Source: Pseudomonadota bacterium (lineage in GTDB: Bacteria; Myxococcota; Myxococcia; Myxococcales; Myxococcaceae). From it: a stretch of DNA of 64,000 bases. The notes under the pieces were generated by a model that saw only the letters and a program-made list of their open reading frames with translations, made no database searches and was not told the DNA's origin. The position numbers were made by a program, and so were the translations under genes. The DNA lies in assembly GCA_023423535.1 (NCBI GenBank), contig JAFAFL010000066.1, positions 28,001-92,000 on the forward strand, in the 5' to 3' direction. This document shows, piece after piece, positions 1 through 7,905 of the stretch; within the stretch, counting starts at the first letter, position 1; each line of letters opens with the position of its first letter.

Positions 1-293
1 AGAAGCCTTTCGTGGAACCGCGTGAGCCTCGGCTCAGCCCCTTCGAACGCCTCTTCCCGCCGCAGATCCCGCGCAGCACCCGCCAAAGCAACCCCTCCCG
101 CTTCGAAGTCCAGGCGCGTGATTCTGATCTCCGACTGCCCCCTGTAAAGGCCCCCTCGCCGGAGGCCGGTAAATCGGCCTCGGCGCGATCGGGCACGATC
201 TTTTCCAGCGACGTGCGGTCGAAAACGGGCCCCCGCGCGCTTCCCGTGGGATGGTCCGCTTGCCCCCCACCTGACCTCGCGAAGGGCCAGTCA
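1..293. other. Upstream region with no supported gene
   Basis: The frame upstream of the AIM24-like gene stays open back to base 12, but the residues it would encode (rich in Pro, Arg and Ser) look like read-through of GC-rich DNA. A 7-bp stem (GAGGCCG at 162-168, loop GTAAAT, CGGCCTC at 175-181) is the only clear structure. It has no T-run after it, so it is not called a terminator. Confidence 0.4.
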
Positions 294-1034
294 ATGACGA
301 ACGACAAGCGCACGCCGGTTCTCGACCAGTTGGTGACACTCGAGCGCGAGCAGCTCGCCCGCTACACGGACTCGGTCGAGATCAGCGGCGTCATCGCGCA
401 GACCGCGCGCATCGAGCTCAAGCGCGACCAGCCCATGTGGGTCAGCCGCGGCGGCCTCATCGCCTACGACGGCATCGACTGGACGCTCCGCATCCCGGGC
501 GGCGCAGGCAAGGCGGTGGGCCGCGTGCTCGCGGGCGAGGGCATCGCGCTCACGCACGTCACCGCGCAGCGACCGGGCGCGTGGGTCGTCATCGGTTCGA
601 ACCAGCCGGGCCGGCTCGCGACCTGGGATCTCTCGCGCGGCTCGATCATCTGCACCTCGGGCTCGTTCGTCGGCGCGGTGGGCGAGGTGGACATCGACGT
701 GACGGTGGCGCGCAGCGCGGGCGCGGCGTTCTTCGGCGGCGCGGGGCTCTTTCTGCAGAAGCTCTCCGGCACCGGAATCGCGCTCGTGCACGGAGCAGGC
801 GACTTCATCGAGAAGCAGCTCGCGCCGGGGGAGAAGCTGCTCGTCTCCACCGGCAACCTCGCGGTGTTCAGCGAGACCGTGACCTACGGCATCCGAGGCG
901 TGGGCGGCTGCCGCAAGATGCTCTTCGGCGGCGAAGGCCTCTTCATGACCGAGCTCACCGGGCCGGGCTGGGTGATGCTGCAGAGCCTGAAGAAGGTGTC
1001 CGCGCGACGGGCTGCGGCGTCGGGGCAGGGGTGA
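294..1034 (+). CDS. AIM24 family protein (TIGR00266-like)
   Basis: This encodes 246 residues. The body is a glycine-rich all-beta protein with repeating short strands, including GVGGCRKMLFGGEGLFMTEL near the C-terminus and LSGTGIALVHGAGDFIEKQL before it, the pattern of the AIM24/DUF124 family. Bacterial members have no settled biochemical role. The ATG at 294 is chosen because family similarity begins soon after it, while the open frame upstream is low-complexity. No signal peptide or membrane helix is visible, so it is probably cytoplasmic. It stands alone, 144 bases before the HipBST-like module, and shares no obvious function with it. The family call is fairly firm; the function is unknown. 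Confidence 0.8.
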   Translation: MTNDKRTPVLDQLVTLEREQLARYTDSVEISGVIAQTARIELKRDQPMWVSRGGLIAYDGIDWTLRIPGGAGKAVGRVLAGEGIALTHVTAQRPGAWVVIGSNQPGRLATWDLSRGSIICTSGSFVGAVGEVDIDVTVARSAGAAFFGGAGLFLQKLSGTGIALVHGAGDFIEKQLAPGEKLLVSTGNLAVFSETVTYGIRGVGGCRKMLFGGEGLFMTELTGPGWVMLQSLKKVSARRAAASGQG

Positions 1035-1059
1035 GCGCCTCGCGGATGGTCTCTCGCTC

Positions 1060-1075
1060 ATAGCCGATCGGCTAT
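1060..1075. promoter_or_regulatory. Operator-like palindrome O1
   Basis: ATAGCCGATCGGCTAT is a perfect 16-bp palindrome. An identical copy lies at 1193-1208 and a half-degenerate one at 1131-1146. Three copies around a HipB-like repressor gene fit autoregulation by the HTH protein encoded just downstream. The binding protein is an inference. Confidence 0.7.
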
Positions 1076-1130
1076 CAACGAGCGCCACCGGTCGCGTTCC
1101 CGCGCCAGAAGGCCTGGATCCGGCCGTTTC

Positions 1131-1146
1131 ATAGCCGATCGTTTGT
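1131..1146. promoter_or_regulatory. Operator-like half-degenerate palindrome O2
   Basis: The sequence ATAGCCGATCGTTTGT keeps the left half and centre of O1 and O3 but has lost most of the right half. It overlaps the proposed -35 box at 1143-1148, so a bound repressor would block RNA polymerase. The centre-to-centre distances to O1 and O3 are 71 and 62 bases. Confidence 0.55.
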
Positions 1147-1170
1147 CATTCCGCCCCGCAGGGTTATCCT
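1143..1170 (+). promoter_or_regulatory. Candidate sigma-70 promoter of the hipBST-like module
   Basis: TTGTCA at 1143-1148 matches the -35 consensus at five of six bases. TATCCT at 1165-1170 matches the -10 at four of six, with a 16-base spacer. The predicted transcript start is about 1177, right at the GTG at 1178, so the first gene may be leaderless. The promoter overlaps O2 and lies just before O3. Confidence 0.5.
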
Positions 1171-1177
1171 GCGCGCC

Positions 1178-1405
1178 GTGGATCCGACTCCCATAGCCGA
1201 TCGGCTATCAGATGTGCCCGGCTTCGTCCGCGCTCGGCGCAAGGCGAACGGGCTCAGTCAGGCCGCGCTGGCAGAGCTGGCCGGCGTGAGCCAGCCCTTC
1301 CTCTCCGACCTGGAGCGCGGCAAGCCCACGCTTCGCATGGACGCGGTCAATCGCGTGCTGGCGGTCTTCGGCAAGACGCTCGGGGTGGTGGATGCGCCGA
1401 GGTGA
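1178..1405 (+). CDS. hipB: HipB-like HTH repressor of a HipBST-type module
   Basis: This 75-residue protein is almost entirely one HTH_3/Xre domain. GLSQAALAELAGVSQPFLSD (about residues 25-44) holds the turn and recognition helix, followed by LERGKPTLRMDAVNRVLAVF. In the HipAB and HipBST families the HipB protein binds operator palindromes and represses its own operon. The GTG at 1178 gives an N-terminal helix as long as that of known HipB proteins. A second in-frame GTG at 1214 would put palindrome O3 in the leader instead of inside the gene. With the first start, O3 is translated as IADRL. The gene overlaps the next by 14 bases, so translation is probably coupled. Confidence 0.82.
   Translation: MDPTPIADRLSDVPGFVRARRKANGLSQAALAELAGVSQPFLSDLERGKPTLRMDAVNRVLAVFGKTLGVVDAPR
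1193..1208. promoter_or_regulatory. Operator-like palindrome O3 inside the start of hipB
   Basis: This is a second perfect copy of ATAGCCGATCGGCTAT. It shares one extra C before and CA after with O1. It lies about 16 bases after the predicted transcript start and codes for residues 6-10 of the HipB-like protein if GTG 1178 is used. Confidence 0.7.
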
Positions 1406-1721
1406 GGTGCGGCTGGATGGCGTGGCCGTCGGCGTGATCGAGGAGCTCGAGAGCGGCTCGCGCTTCACCTACTTGCCCTCCTGGCTCGCGCGCGCGGACC
1501 GCGTCCCGGTGTCGCTCACCCTTCCACTGCGCGAGGCGCCGTACGACGCGCGTGGCCTGCACCCGTTCTTCGACAACCTGTTGCCCGAAGGCTGGCTGCT
1601 GGAGCTGTCCACCGCGAAGTTGAAGATCCCCAAGGACGACGCGTTCGGCCTGCTGCTCGCGACGTGCGCGGACTGCGTGGGCGCGGTGGAGATCTCTCCG
1701 CTCGACGAGGCCTCCACGTGA
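1392..1721 (+). CDS. hipS: HipS-like protein (HipA N-terminal domain as a separate gene)
   Basis: The 109 residues match the N-terminal couple_hipA subdomain of HipA: LDGVAVGVIEELESGSRFTY followed by a Leu-rich LTLPLREAPYD stretch and FFDNLLPEGWLLELSTAKLK, the usual end of this domain. The kinase part is a separate gene starting at 1718. In the E. coli O127 HipBST system the equivalent small HipS protein, not HipB, is the antitoxin that neutralises the kinase. By position, length (109 against roughly 100 in HipS) and domain limits this protein should do the same. It begins 14 bases inside hipB and ends in a GTGA overlap with hipT, so the three are probably made together. Confidence 0.8.
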   Translation: MRRGEVRLDGVAVGVIEELESGSRFTYLPSWLARADRVPVSLTLPLREAPYDARGLHPFFDNLLPEGWLLELSTAKLKIPKDDAFGLLLATCADCVGAVEISPLDEAST

Positions 1722-2707
1722 GCGCGCCGAGCGGGAGCGTCTGCCTCGTGTGCCTCGACCCCGTCGCCTCGGCGCGCACCTCCACCGGCGGCGGTGAAGG
1801 TGAAGGTGAAGGTGAAGGCGACGCGTACCATCCACGGTGTCTGCGGGCGCTCTTCGGGGTACCGCGTCTTCCGCGCGTGGACTTCGAGCTGCGCAACCTT
1901 CACTCGGTGAGCCTCGAGCTCGCGGGCAAGGTCGCGCTCTCCGGCGTGCAACGAAAGGTGGCGGTGGCGCTCGACGCGGAGGGACGAGCGCTGGTGCCCG
2001 CGCCCGTCGGCAGTCGCTACATCCTCAAGCCGCAGGCGAACGCGTTTCCGCACGTGCCGGAGAACGAGCACCTGACGATGCGTCTTGCCGCGCGCTGTGG
2101 CCTCGAGATCCCCGCGTGCTCACTGCTGCGTCTCGCCGACGGATCGCTCGCGTACGTGGTCCGCCGCTTCGATCGCGCGGACGACGGCCGCAAGCTCCAG
2201 GTCGAAGACTTCAACCAGCTCGCGGAGCAGCCGACGAAGGATCGCTACGAAGGCTCCGCCGAGCTCTGCGCGCGGCTGCTGAAGCGACACGCGTCCGAAC
2301 CCGTGATCGAAGCCGTGAAGCTCTTCCGGCAGATGGCCTTCAGCTGGGCGGTGGGCAACGGGGACCTGCACCTGAAGAACCTGTCCCTGGTGACTGGCGC
2401 GGACGGGCGCGTGCGCATGTCGCCGGCGTACGACCTGCTCGACTCGGAGATCATCCTCGGCGCGGACGATCTGGCGCTGAGCGTGGGCGGCAAGAAGCGC
2501 AACCTCACCGCGCGCAGCTGGCGGGAGTACGGCGCCTACTGCGGGCTGCCGGAGAAAGTCGTGCGCAAGGAGCTGCAGCGCCTGTCCGAGCACCTGCGCG
2601 CTTCGCTGCCCGTGGTGGAGCGGTCCCTGCTGCCGGAGGAGCTGCGAGCGCTCTACGCGGATGGACTCTCCTCGCGCGCTGCGGTGATCGCGGCTGCGAG
2701 CCCCTGA
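1718..2707 (+). CDS. hipT: HipT-like serine/threonine kinase toxin
   Basis: This 329-residue protein is a HipA-fold kinase without the N-terminal subdomain. Visible motifs are the Gly-rich loop LSGVQRK (Ser75), ATP-binding lysine in YILKP (K104), ENEHLTMRLA (116-125), the catalytic loop VGNGDLHLKN (D216, N221) and the metal site PAYDLLDS (D239). E. coli HipT phosphorylates tryptophanyl-tRNA synthetase; the target here is unknown. HipT of O127 has two serines in its Gly-rich loop (SIS). Here the first is Ala, leaving only Ser75. The N-terminus carries a zinc-finger-like CLVC (9-12) and YHPRC (37-41), separated by a Gly-Glu repeat. The GTG at 1718 overlaps the hipS stop by 4 bases. The open frame upstream of it runs inside hipS and is not used. 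Confidence 0.82.
   Translation: MSAPSGSVCLVCLDPVASARTSTGGGEGEGEGEGDAYHPRCLRALFGVPRLPRVDFELRNLHSVSLELAGKVALSGVQRKVAVALDAEGRALVPAPVGSRYILKPQANAFPHVPENEHLTMRLAARCGLEIPACSLLRLADGSLAYVVRRFDRADDGRKLQVEDFNQLAEQPTKDRYEGSAELCARLLKRHASEPVIEAVKLFRQMAFSWAVGNGDLHLKNLSLVTGADGRVRMSPAYDLLDSEIILGADDLALSVGGKKRNLTARSWREYGAYCGLPEKVVRKELQRLSEHLRASLPVVERSLLPEELRALYADGLSSRAAVIAAASP
1793..1816 (+). repeat. In-frame hexanucleotide repeat (GGTGAA) x4 in hipT
   Basis: Four exact GGTGAA units encode Gly-Glu four times, between the CxxC and HxxC of the zinc-finger-like N-terminus. GGT and GAA are rare codons in this genome, so the run looks like slippage expansion. Because the unit is six bases, copy number changes would lengthen or shorten the protein without breaking the frame. 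Confidence 0.9.
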
Positions 2708-2774
2708 AGACGCGGAACGAACGTCGAGCGACGAAGCGAGCGGCGCGCACGGCAGACCCCCGCCTGCTGTCACC

Positions 2775-4250
2775 GTGTTTACCTTCAGTGTGGTGAGCCC
2801 GCGGCGCAAGACCCCGAGTATCCGGAGGGCGTTCCTGCTCCTCGGCGTGAGCATGTTCCTGGGGACGCTGCTCTTCAGCGGCCTGCTCACCATCTCCGCG
2901 ATCCGCCTGGCGGACGTCTCGGACGAGTTCGAGGACTCGATGGCCACGCTGCGCAACATCGACGCGCTGCAGCTGAGCCTGTTCTCCGCCACGCGCGCGC
3001 ACCAGCTCTACGGCGAGACCGGCGAGGAACGCTGGCGGACGCTCTGGGCGCAGAGCGAACGGGAGCTCGTCGAACGGCTCGCGGACGCCGAGGCGCTCGC
3101 ACAGACGCCGGAGGAGAGGGAGCTCGTCCACCAGCTCGCTACCACCGTGCACCGCATCCGGACCGAGGTGCTCGCGAATCCGCCGGAGTTCGGCAGCATC
3201 CTCCGCGAGGACATGGAGGAAGCGGTCGGTGACGTCACGCGGATCGCCACGCTCATCCAGCAGCAGGCGAACGACGCGGTGGAGCGCACGCGACGCTGGA
3301 GCCGCATCTCGCAGCTGATGACGATCGCCGCGCTGGCGTTCGCCGCGGCCGCGCTGGTGGGAACGATCTACTTCGCGCGGCGGTGGATCTACCTGCCGGT
3401 GCAGCGGTTGCGGGCGGCCCTCGACGAGCGCGCCCTCGAGGCGGAGCGGCACGTGCCGGAGGAGGCGACGCAGGAGCTGGCGGAGATTGCCTCCGGGGTG
3501 AACGCGCTCATCGACAGGCTCGCGGCGCAGCGGGCGAGACAGCTGACGTTCCTCGCCGCGGTGGCGCACGATCTGCGCAACCCCATGAACAGCCTTCGCA
3601 TGACGGCAATGCTCGCGGAGCGCAAACCGGATCCGGAGCGGCAGGCGGAGCGGATGCGGCTCATCGTCCGCCAGGTGGATCGCATGAACCGGCTGGTGGG
3701 CGACCTCCTCGACGTGCACCGCATCGAGGCCGGACGCTTCGACCTCCACCTGCACTGCGGCGACGTGCGCGAGGTCGTGCGCGAGCTGGTCGATCTCTTC
3801 GCCACCACCTCCGACGCCCACGTCATCCGCTGCGCGCTGCCCGCCACGTCGCTGCAGGTGCTCCACGATCCCGAGCGGCTGGCGCAGGTGCTGAGCAACC
3901 TCCTCTCCAACGCGATCAAGTACTCGCCGGAGGGAGGCGAGATCGACGTGAGGCTCTTCCAACGCGACGGGTTCGCGGTGATCGAGGTCGAGGATCACGG
4001 CCTCGGCATCCCGGCCTCGGAGCGCGAGTCGATCTTCACGCCCTATCGTCGCGGCGGCGGCGCGCGCGCGGACATCCCCGGCGTGGGGCTTGGGCTCTCC
4101 GTCACGCGCCGATTGGTGCGGGCACACCACGGCGACATCGAAGTGGAGAGCGAGGAGGGCCGGGGCTCGGTCTTCCGCGTGCTGCTGCCGAAGGCCGGTG
4201 CGGACGCGTGTGAGGAGCGCGCCGAAGAGGCCGCGCTGACGCCGCCCTGA
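2775..4250 (+). CDS. Membrane sensor histidine kinase
   Basis: The 491-residue protein has a transmembrane helix at about 20-40 and another at about 178-198. Between them is a helical periplasmic sensor with RAHQLYGETGEERW, reminiscent of CHASE3-type domains. A linker/HAMP-like region leads to the HisKA H-box FLAAVAHDLRNPMNSLRMTA (H265) and a HATPase_c domain with SNLLSNAIKYSPEGG (N379), DHGLGIP and GVGLGLSVTRR. No response regulator gene lies beside it, so the partner is unknown. The GTG at 2775 is used; another GTG 15 bases downstream is equally possible. It converges on the slipin gene with only 11 bases between. Confidence 0.88.
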   Translation: MFTFSVVSPRRKTPSIRRAFLLLGVSMFLGTLLFSGLLTISAIRLADVSDEFEDSMATLRNIDALQLSLFSATRAHQLYGETGEERWRTLWAQSERELVERLADAEALAQTPEERELVHQLATTVHRIRTEVLANPPEFGSILREDMEEAVGDVTRIATLIQQQANDAVERTRRWSRISQLMTIAALAFAAAALVGTIYFARRWIYLPVQRLRAALDERALEAERHVPEEATQELAEIASGVNALIDRLAAQRARQLTFLAAVAHDLRNPMNSLRMTAMLAERKPDPERQAERMRLIVRQVDRMNRLVGDLLDVHRIEAGRFDLHLHCGDVREVVRELVDLFATTSDAHVIRCALPATSLQVLHDPERLAQVLSNLLSNAIKYSPEGGEIDVRLFQRDGFAVIEVEDHGLGIPASERESIFTPYRRGGGARADIPGVGLGLSVTRRLVRAHHGDIEVESEEGRGSVFRVLLPKAGADACEERAEEAALTPP

Positions 4251-4261
4251 CGCCGTCCTGA

Positions 4262-5113
4262 CTACTGCGGCCCCGCGTGCCCCGCGACGTCGTCGTCCAC
4301 GCGCAGTTCGTCCAGATCGCCCGCACCGGCTCGAGCGCCGCCGCGCCGCGGCTGCACCGCGTTCTGCCCACCGAGGGTCTTCAGCAGATCCAGCGGGATG
4401 GGGAGGATGGTGTGGTTCCCGCCACCGGTGATCTCCACCAGCGTCTGCAGGTAGCGCAGCTGCAGCGTCGCCGGGTTCCGGGTCATCACGTCCGCCGCGA
4501 GCGAGAGCCTCTCCGCCGCCTGGTGCTCGCCCTCCGCCGCGATGATCTTCGCGCGCCGTTCGCGCTCCGCCTCGGCCTGCCGCGCGATGGTGCGCTGCAT
4601 GTCCGCGGGGATGTCCACGTGCTTCACCTCGACGTTGGTGACCTTGATCCCCCACGGCTCGGTCTGCACGTCGAGGATGCGCTGGATGTCCTTGTTCACG
4701 CGGTCGCGTTCGGCGAGCAGCTCGTCGAGCTCCACCTGGCCCACCACCGCGCGCAGCGTCGTCTGCGCGAGCTGCGAGGATGCATAGAGGTAGTCCTCCA
4801 CCTGCAGCACCGCGCGGTCGGCGCTCATCACGCGGAAGTAGATGACCGCGCTGACCTTCACGCTGACGTTGTCGCGGGTGATGACGTCCTGCGGCGGCAC
4901 GTCGCGCGTCACCGTGCGCAGGTCGATGACCACCATCCGCTCCACCAGCGGGATGATCCAGCGGAAGCCCGCGCGCTTGAGTCCGACGAAGCGCCCGAGC
5001 CGGAAGACGACGCCGTTCTCGTATTCGTTGACGATCCGCACGCCGCTGATGAACACCAGCCCCAGGAACGCGAGCGGGATGAGGAGCCCGATGGCCCCGA
5101 ATACGTCGGTCAT
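4262..5113 (-). CDS. Slipin / stomatin-like SPFH domain protein
   Basis: This 283-residue protein has one N-terminal membrane helix (about 5-27) and a full SPFH/band-7 domain, including NEYENGVVFRLGRFVGLKRA, RDVPPQDVITRDNVSVKVSA and LDELLAERDRVNKDIQRILD. The coiled stretch RQAEAERERRAKIIAAEGEH follows. Slipins scaffold membrane microdomains and are commonly encoded next to NfeD proteins, as here. The ATG at 5113 overlaps the NfeD stop as ATGA, so the pair is translationally coupled. The C-terminal tail is rich in Asp, Ala and Gly. Confidence 0.93.
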   Translation of the reverse strand: MTDVFGAIGLLIPLAFLGLVFISGVRIVNEYENGVVFRLGRFVGLKRAGFRWIIPLVERMVVIDLRTVTRDVPPQDVITRDNVSVKVSAVIYFRVMSADRAVLQVEDYLYASSQLAQTTLRAVVGQVELDELLAERDRVNKDIQRILDVQTEPWGIKVTNVEVKHVDIPADMQRTIARQAEAERERRAKIIAAEGEHQAAERLSLAADVMTRNPATLQLRYLQTLVEITGGGNHTILPIPLDLLKTLGGQNAVQPRRGGARAGAGDLDELRVDDDVAGHAGPQ

Positions 5114-6513
5114 GTCGCCGCCTCCTCCACGAACACCGTCAGCCCATCCACGCGCTTCACCACCACCGGACGCTCCGGCGGGATGTGCGCCCGCGCCTTC
5201 GCTCGCCACAGCTCGCCGTGCACGAGCACGTCGCCGCCCTGAGGGCCAATCTCCGAGAGCGAGCGGCCCACCTCGCCGACCATCCCGAGGTCGCCCACCT
5301 GCATCGGAATCCGCCGCGTCTGTGCCGCGCGCCACGCGAGGTACCCGGCCGCGCCTCCGAGCGTCGCCAGCGTGGGAAACAGCGTGCGCGCCGGCAGGGC
5401 GAAGGAGGGCTCGACGAACCAGGAGGTGTCGAAGCGATCGATGAAGAGCACGCCGCCGAGTCCGAGCAGCACCAACCCCGCCACCGCCAGCAGCCCGTGA
5501 CCGGCGAAGATCTCCGCGATGAGCAGCCCCACGCCGAGCACCAGCAACACGATCGCGCCGGCCTGCACTGGCAGCGCGCTCATCGCCACCATCGCGAGCA
5601 CGATCGACACGAGCCCGACGAGCCCGGGAACCACGAGGCCCGGGTTGGACAGCTCGATCGCCAGGCCCAGCGCGCCCAGGAGAAAGAGCACGTAGGCCAC
5701 CGACGGATTCGCCAGCCAGTGCACCACGCGTTGCCTCAGCGTCGGCTCGAGCCGCTCGATGCGCGCGCCCTCCAGCTGCAGCGTCACCTCGCGCGCGCTC
5801 TCGCCGACCTTCACCGTTCGACCGTTCGCTGCCGCGACGAACGCGTCCTCCGTCGTCGCCAGCAGGTCGATCACGCGAAGTTCCTGCGCCTTCTCGGCGG
5901 TGACGCTGACGCTCTCCCGCACCGCGCTCACCGCCCACTCGGCGTTGCGCCCTCGCTGCCTCGCGATGGATTCGACGAACGCGGCGGTGTCGTTCTCCAC
6001 CTTGCGCGCCATGTGCTCGCCGCCGGCCTTCTCCGGATCCTCCCCCCCGGGGCCGCTGACCGGATGTGCAGCGCCGATGTTCGTGCCTGGCGCCATCCCC
6101 GCCACGTTCGCCGCCAGCGTGAGGAACACGCCCGCACTCCCCGCGCGCGCACCGGAGGGTCCGACCCAGACGAGGACGGGCACCGGCGAGGTGAGGAACG
6201 CGCCCACGATCTCGCGCGTGGACTCCAGCGAACCGCCCGGCGTGTCGAGCCGGACCAGCAGCGCTGTCGCTTCCCGCGCCTCCGCCTCCTTCACACACGC
6301 GCGCAGGTACTCCGAAGAGCCCGCGCCCACCGCACCTTGCAGCTCGCAGCGCAGCACCAGCGGCGCCGCCTCCGCGCGAGAGGGCAGGGCGCAGACGAGC
6401 ACGCCGAACAATGCACCGCACAACACGCCCAGGCGCGGCCTTGCCCGCTGCCTCCACCCTGTGCGCGCCGTTCCCACCTCCGGACGGGTGAGCACGCGCG
6501 CCGGCCACGGCAA
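5110..6513 (-). CDS. NfeD family membrane-bound ClpP-class serine protease
   Basis: The 467-residue protein has an N-terminal signal sequence (GVLCGALFGVLVCALPSRAEA) and a ClpP/crotonase-like protease domain. RLDTPGGSLESTREI, GARAGSAGVFLTLAA (with the nucleophile Ser in the AGSAG context) and MAPGTNIGAAHPV are visible. Four or more membrane helices follow (about 265-370), then a C-terminal NfeD OB-fold with MVGEVGRSL and GELWRAKA. The long form of NfeD is thought to cleave the hydrophobic C-terminus of its partner slipin. An in-frame GTG at codon 13 (6477) would give a cleaner signal peptide than the ATG at 6513. Confidence 0.92.
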   Translation of the reverse strand: MPWPARVLTRPEVGTARTGWRQRARPRLGVLCGALFGVLVCALPSRAEAAPLVLRCELQGAVGAGSSEYLRACVKEAEAREATALLVRLDTPGGSLESTREIVGAFLTSPVPVLVWVGPSGARAGSAGVFLTLAANVAGMAPGTNIGAAHPVSGPGGEDPEKAGGEHMARKVENDTAAFVESIARQRGRNAEWAVSAVRESVSVTAEKAQELRVIDLLATTEDAFVAAANGRTVKVGESAREVTLQLEGARIERLEPTLRQRVVHWLANPSVAYVLFLLGALGLAIELSNPGLVVPGLVGLVSIVLAMVAMSALPVQAGAIVLLVLGVGLLIAEIFAGHGLLAVAGLVLLGLGGVLFIDRFDTSWFVEPSFALPARTLFPTLATLGGAAGYLAWRAAQTRRIPMQVGDLGMVGEVGRSLSEIGPQGGDVLVHGELWRAKARAHIPPERPVVVKRVDGLTVFVEEAAT

Positions 6514-6570
6514 CGGCCGGAAGTCGATCTTCGGCCCGAGTGTCCTGCGCCCGCCGCTGGACCGGCGCGG

Positions 6571-7905
6571 TCACAACATCCCGCGCGCCTTCACCCTCAG
6601 ATACTCGTTCACCGCCGACGCACCGAATCCGCTCGCCGGCGCGCGGACGGCCAGCGCTCCCGCGTTGCGCAGCGTCGAGGTGGTTCTCCGGTAGTCCTCC
6701 TCCAGCCGCGCGGCGACCTGACGGACGTACACGTCGTGGACCTCCACCGGTTCGTCTCCCGCCGCACGTGCGACGTCTTCATCGAGCAGCGACACGACGA
6801 GCGGCAGGTGACGGGGCCGCAGCGCCAGCGTCCGCGCGAGCACGCGTGAAGAGGTCTCCGGATCCTGCAGATCGGTGAAGAGGACCACGAGGGTCCGCCG
6901 GTGGTGACGCGCAAACGCCGCGTCCACCGCTCGCCCGAAGTCGCTCTCCTCCAGCGAGGCCTCGAGCCGATACAGCGCCGAGGTCAGCGCCCGCAGATGG
7001 TCCGCGCCCTTCCTCGGAGGCAGCACCGCGATCACGTCCCGCGCGAACGCGACCACGCCCACCATGTCTCCGCGGTCGAGCGACACGCGCGCGAGCCTCA
7101 GCGCCGCATCCACCGCGTGATCGAGTTTCCTCCTGCCTCCGACCACGCCGGCCATGTGCCGCCCGCAGTCGATGAAGAGGAGCACCGGCTGGTTCTGCTC
7201 CGGCTGGTGCACGCGGACGATCGCCTTCGACCTGCGCGCGGTGGCCTTCCAGTCGATGCTGCGGAAGTCGTCGCCGGGCCGGTACTCGCGGAGGGACTCG
7301 AACTCGCTGCCGTCCTGCGGCTTGCGCACGGCGGAGCGCTCCGACTCCGCTGCCTGCGCCTGCACGAGTTCCACCGCCTCGCGCCCAAGCGCCCGCAGAT
7401 CCGGATAGACCTTCACCGTCTGCCCGAGCGGCACGCGCACCTGACGCGCGCACAGCCCGAGCGGCCCGAGCAACCTCAGGTGCACGTCGCCGAACTGCAG
7501 ATCGCCTCGCGTCGCCGGCGTCACCGCGTAGCGCACCCGCGTCTCACCTTCGGAACGCTCCACCCGGAACTGGGCCCGGTGTCCCTCCACGGGAACACCC
7601 GCCGGGACCTCGTCGCGAAGCTCCCCACGCACCGAAGCAACGAGACCAGGCGTCTCGACCACCAGCTCCACTCGGTTCGCCACGCCGGAGGAGAGGACCT
7701 CCTCCACCACGCGCCGCACGCGCACCTGTTCCGCGGCCGGCGCCAGCGCGAAGTCGACGACGCACAGCAGCACCACCGCCAGATCCATCGCGACGACGAG
7801 CCACAGCACCGGTGGCCACGCGAGCACGAGCACCGCCGGCAGCAGGCCCGCGGCGAACAGCGCCACCGCGAGCGCGGAGGGCACCGGCCGCCCGCGGAAG
7901 GTCAC
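6571..7905 (-). CDS. DUF58 domain-containing protein
   Basis: This 444-residue protein has two adjacent N-terminal membrane helices (about 10-50) and the signature motif of DUF58, SLREYRPGDDFRSIDWKATA (about residues 205-224). A von Willebrand A-like region follows (VLLFIDCGRHMAG), with LVVLFTDLQDPE near the end. DUF58 proteins are regularly encoded with MoxR ATPases, as here, and are thought to act together in assembling or activating envelope or metal-containing proteins. The GTG at 7905 overlaps the moxR-like stop as GTGA. Confidence 0.92.
   Translation of the reverse strand: MTFRGRPVPSALAVALFAAGLLPAVLVLAWPPVLWLVVAMDLAVVLLCVVDFALAPAAEQVRVRRVVEEVLSSGVANRVELVVETPGLVASVRGELRDEVPAGVPVEGHRAQFRVERSEGETRVRYAVTPATRGDLQFGDVHLRLLGPLGLCARQVRVPLGQTVKVYPDLRALGREAVELVQAQAAESERSAVRKPQDGSEFESLREYRPGDDFRSIDWKATARRSKAIVRVHQPEQNQPVLLFIDCGRHMAGVVGGRRKLDHAVDAALRLARVSLDRGDMVGVVAFARDVIAVLPPRKGADHLRALTSALYRLEASLEESDFGRAVDAAFARHHRRTLVVLFTDLQDPETSSRVLARTLALRPRHLPLVVSLLDEDVARAAGDEPVEVHDVYVRQVAARLEEDYRRTTSTLRNAGALAVRAPASGFGASAVNEYLRVKARGML

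Noticed and set aside
12..293. N-terminal extension of the AIM24-like protein
   Set aside because: The frame is open but the residues are unlike the family, and a family-length protein starts at ATG 294.
1392..2707. A single hipA gene broken by a frameshift
   Set aside because: Both parts have proper starts, the junction is a clean GTGA overlap, and the break falls exactly at the HipS/HipT domain boundary, so a natural split is more likely.
2505..4655. Long minus-strand open frame over the sensor kinase
   Set aside because: Antisense shadow rich in Arg, His and Asp, with no start context or domain; the plus-strand kinase motifs are complete.
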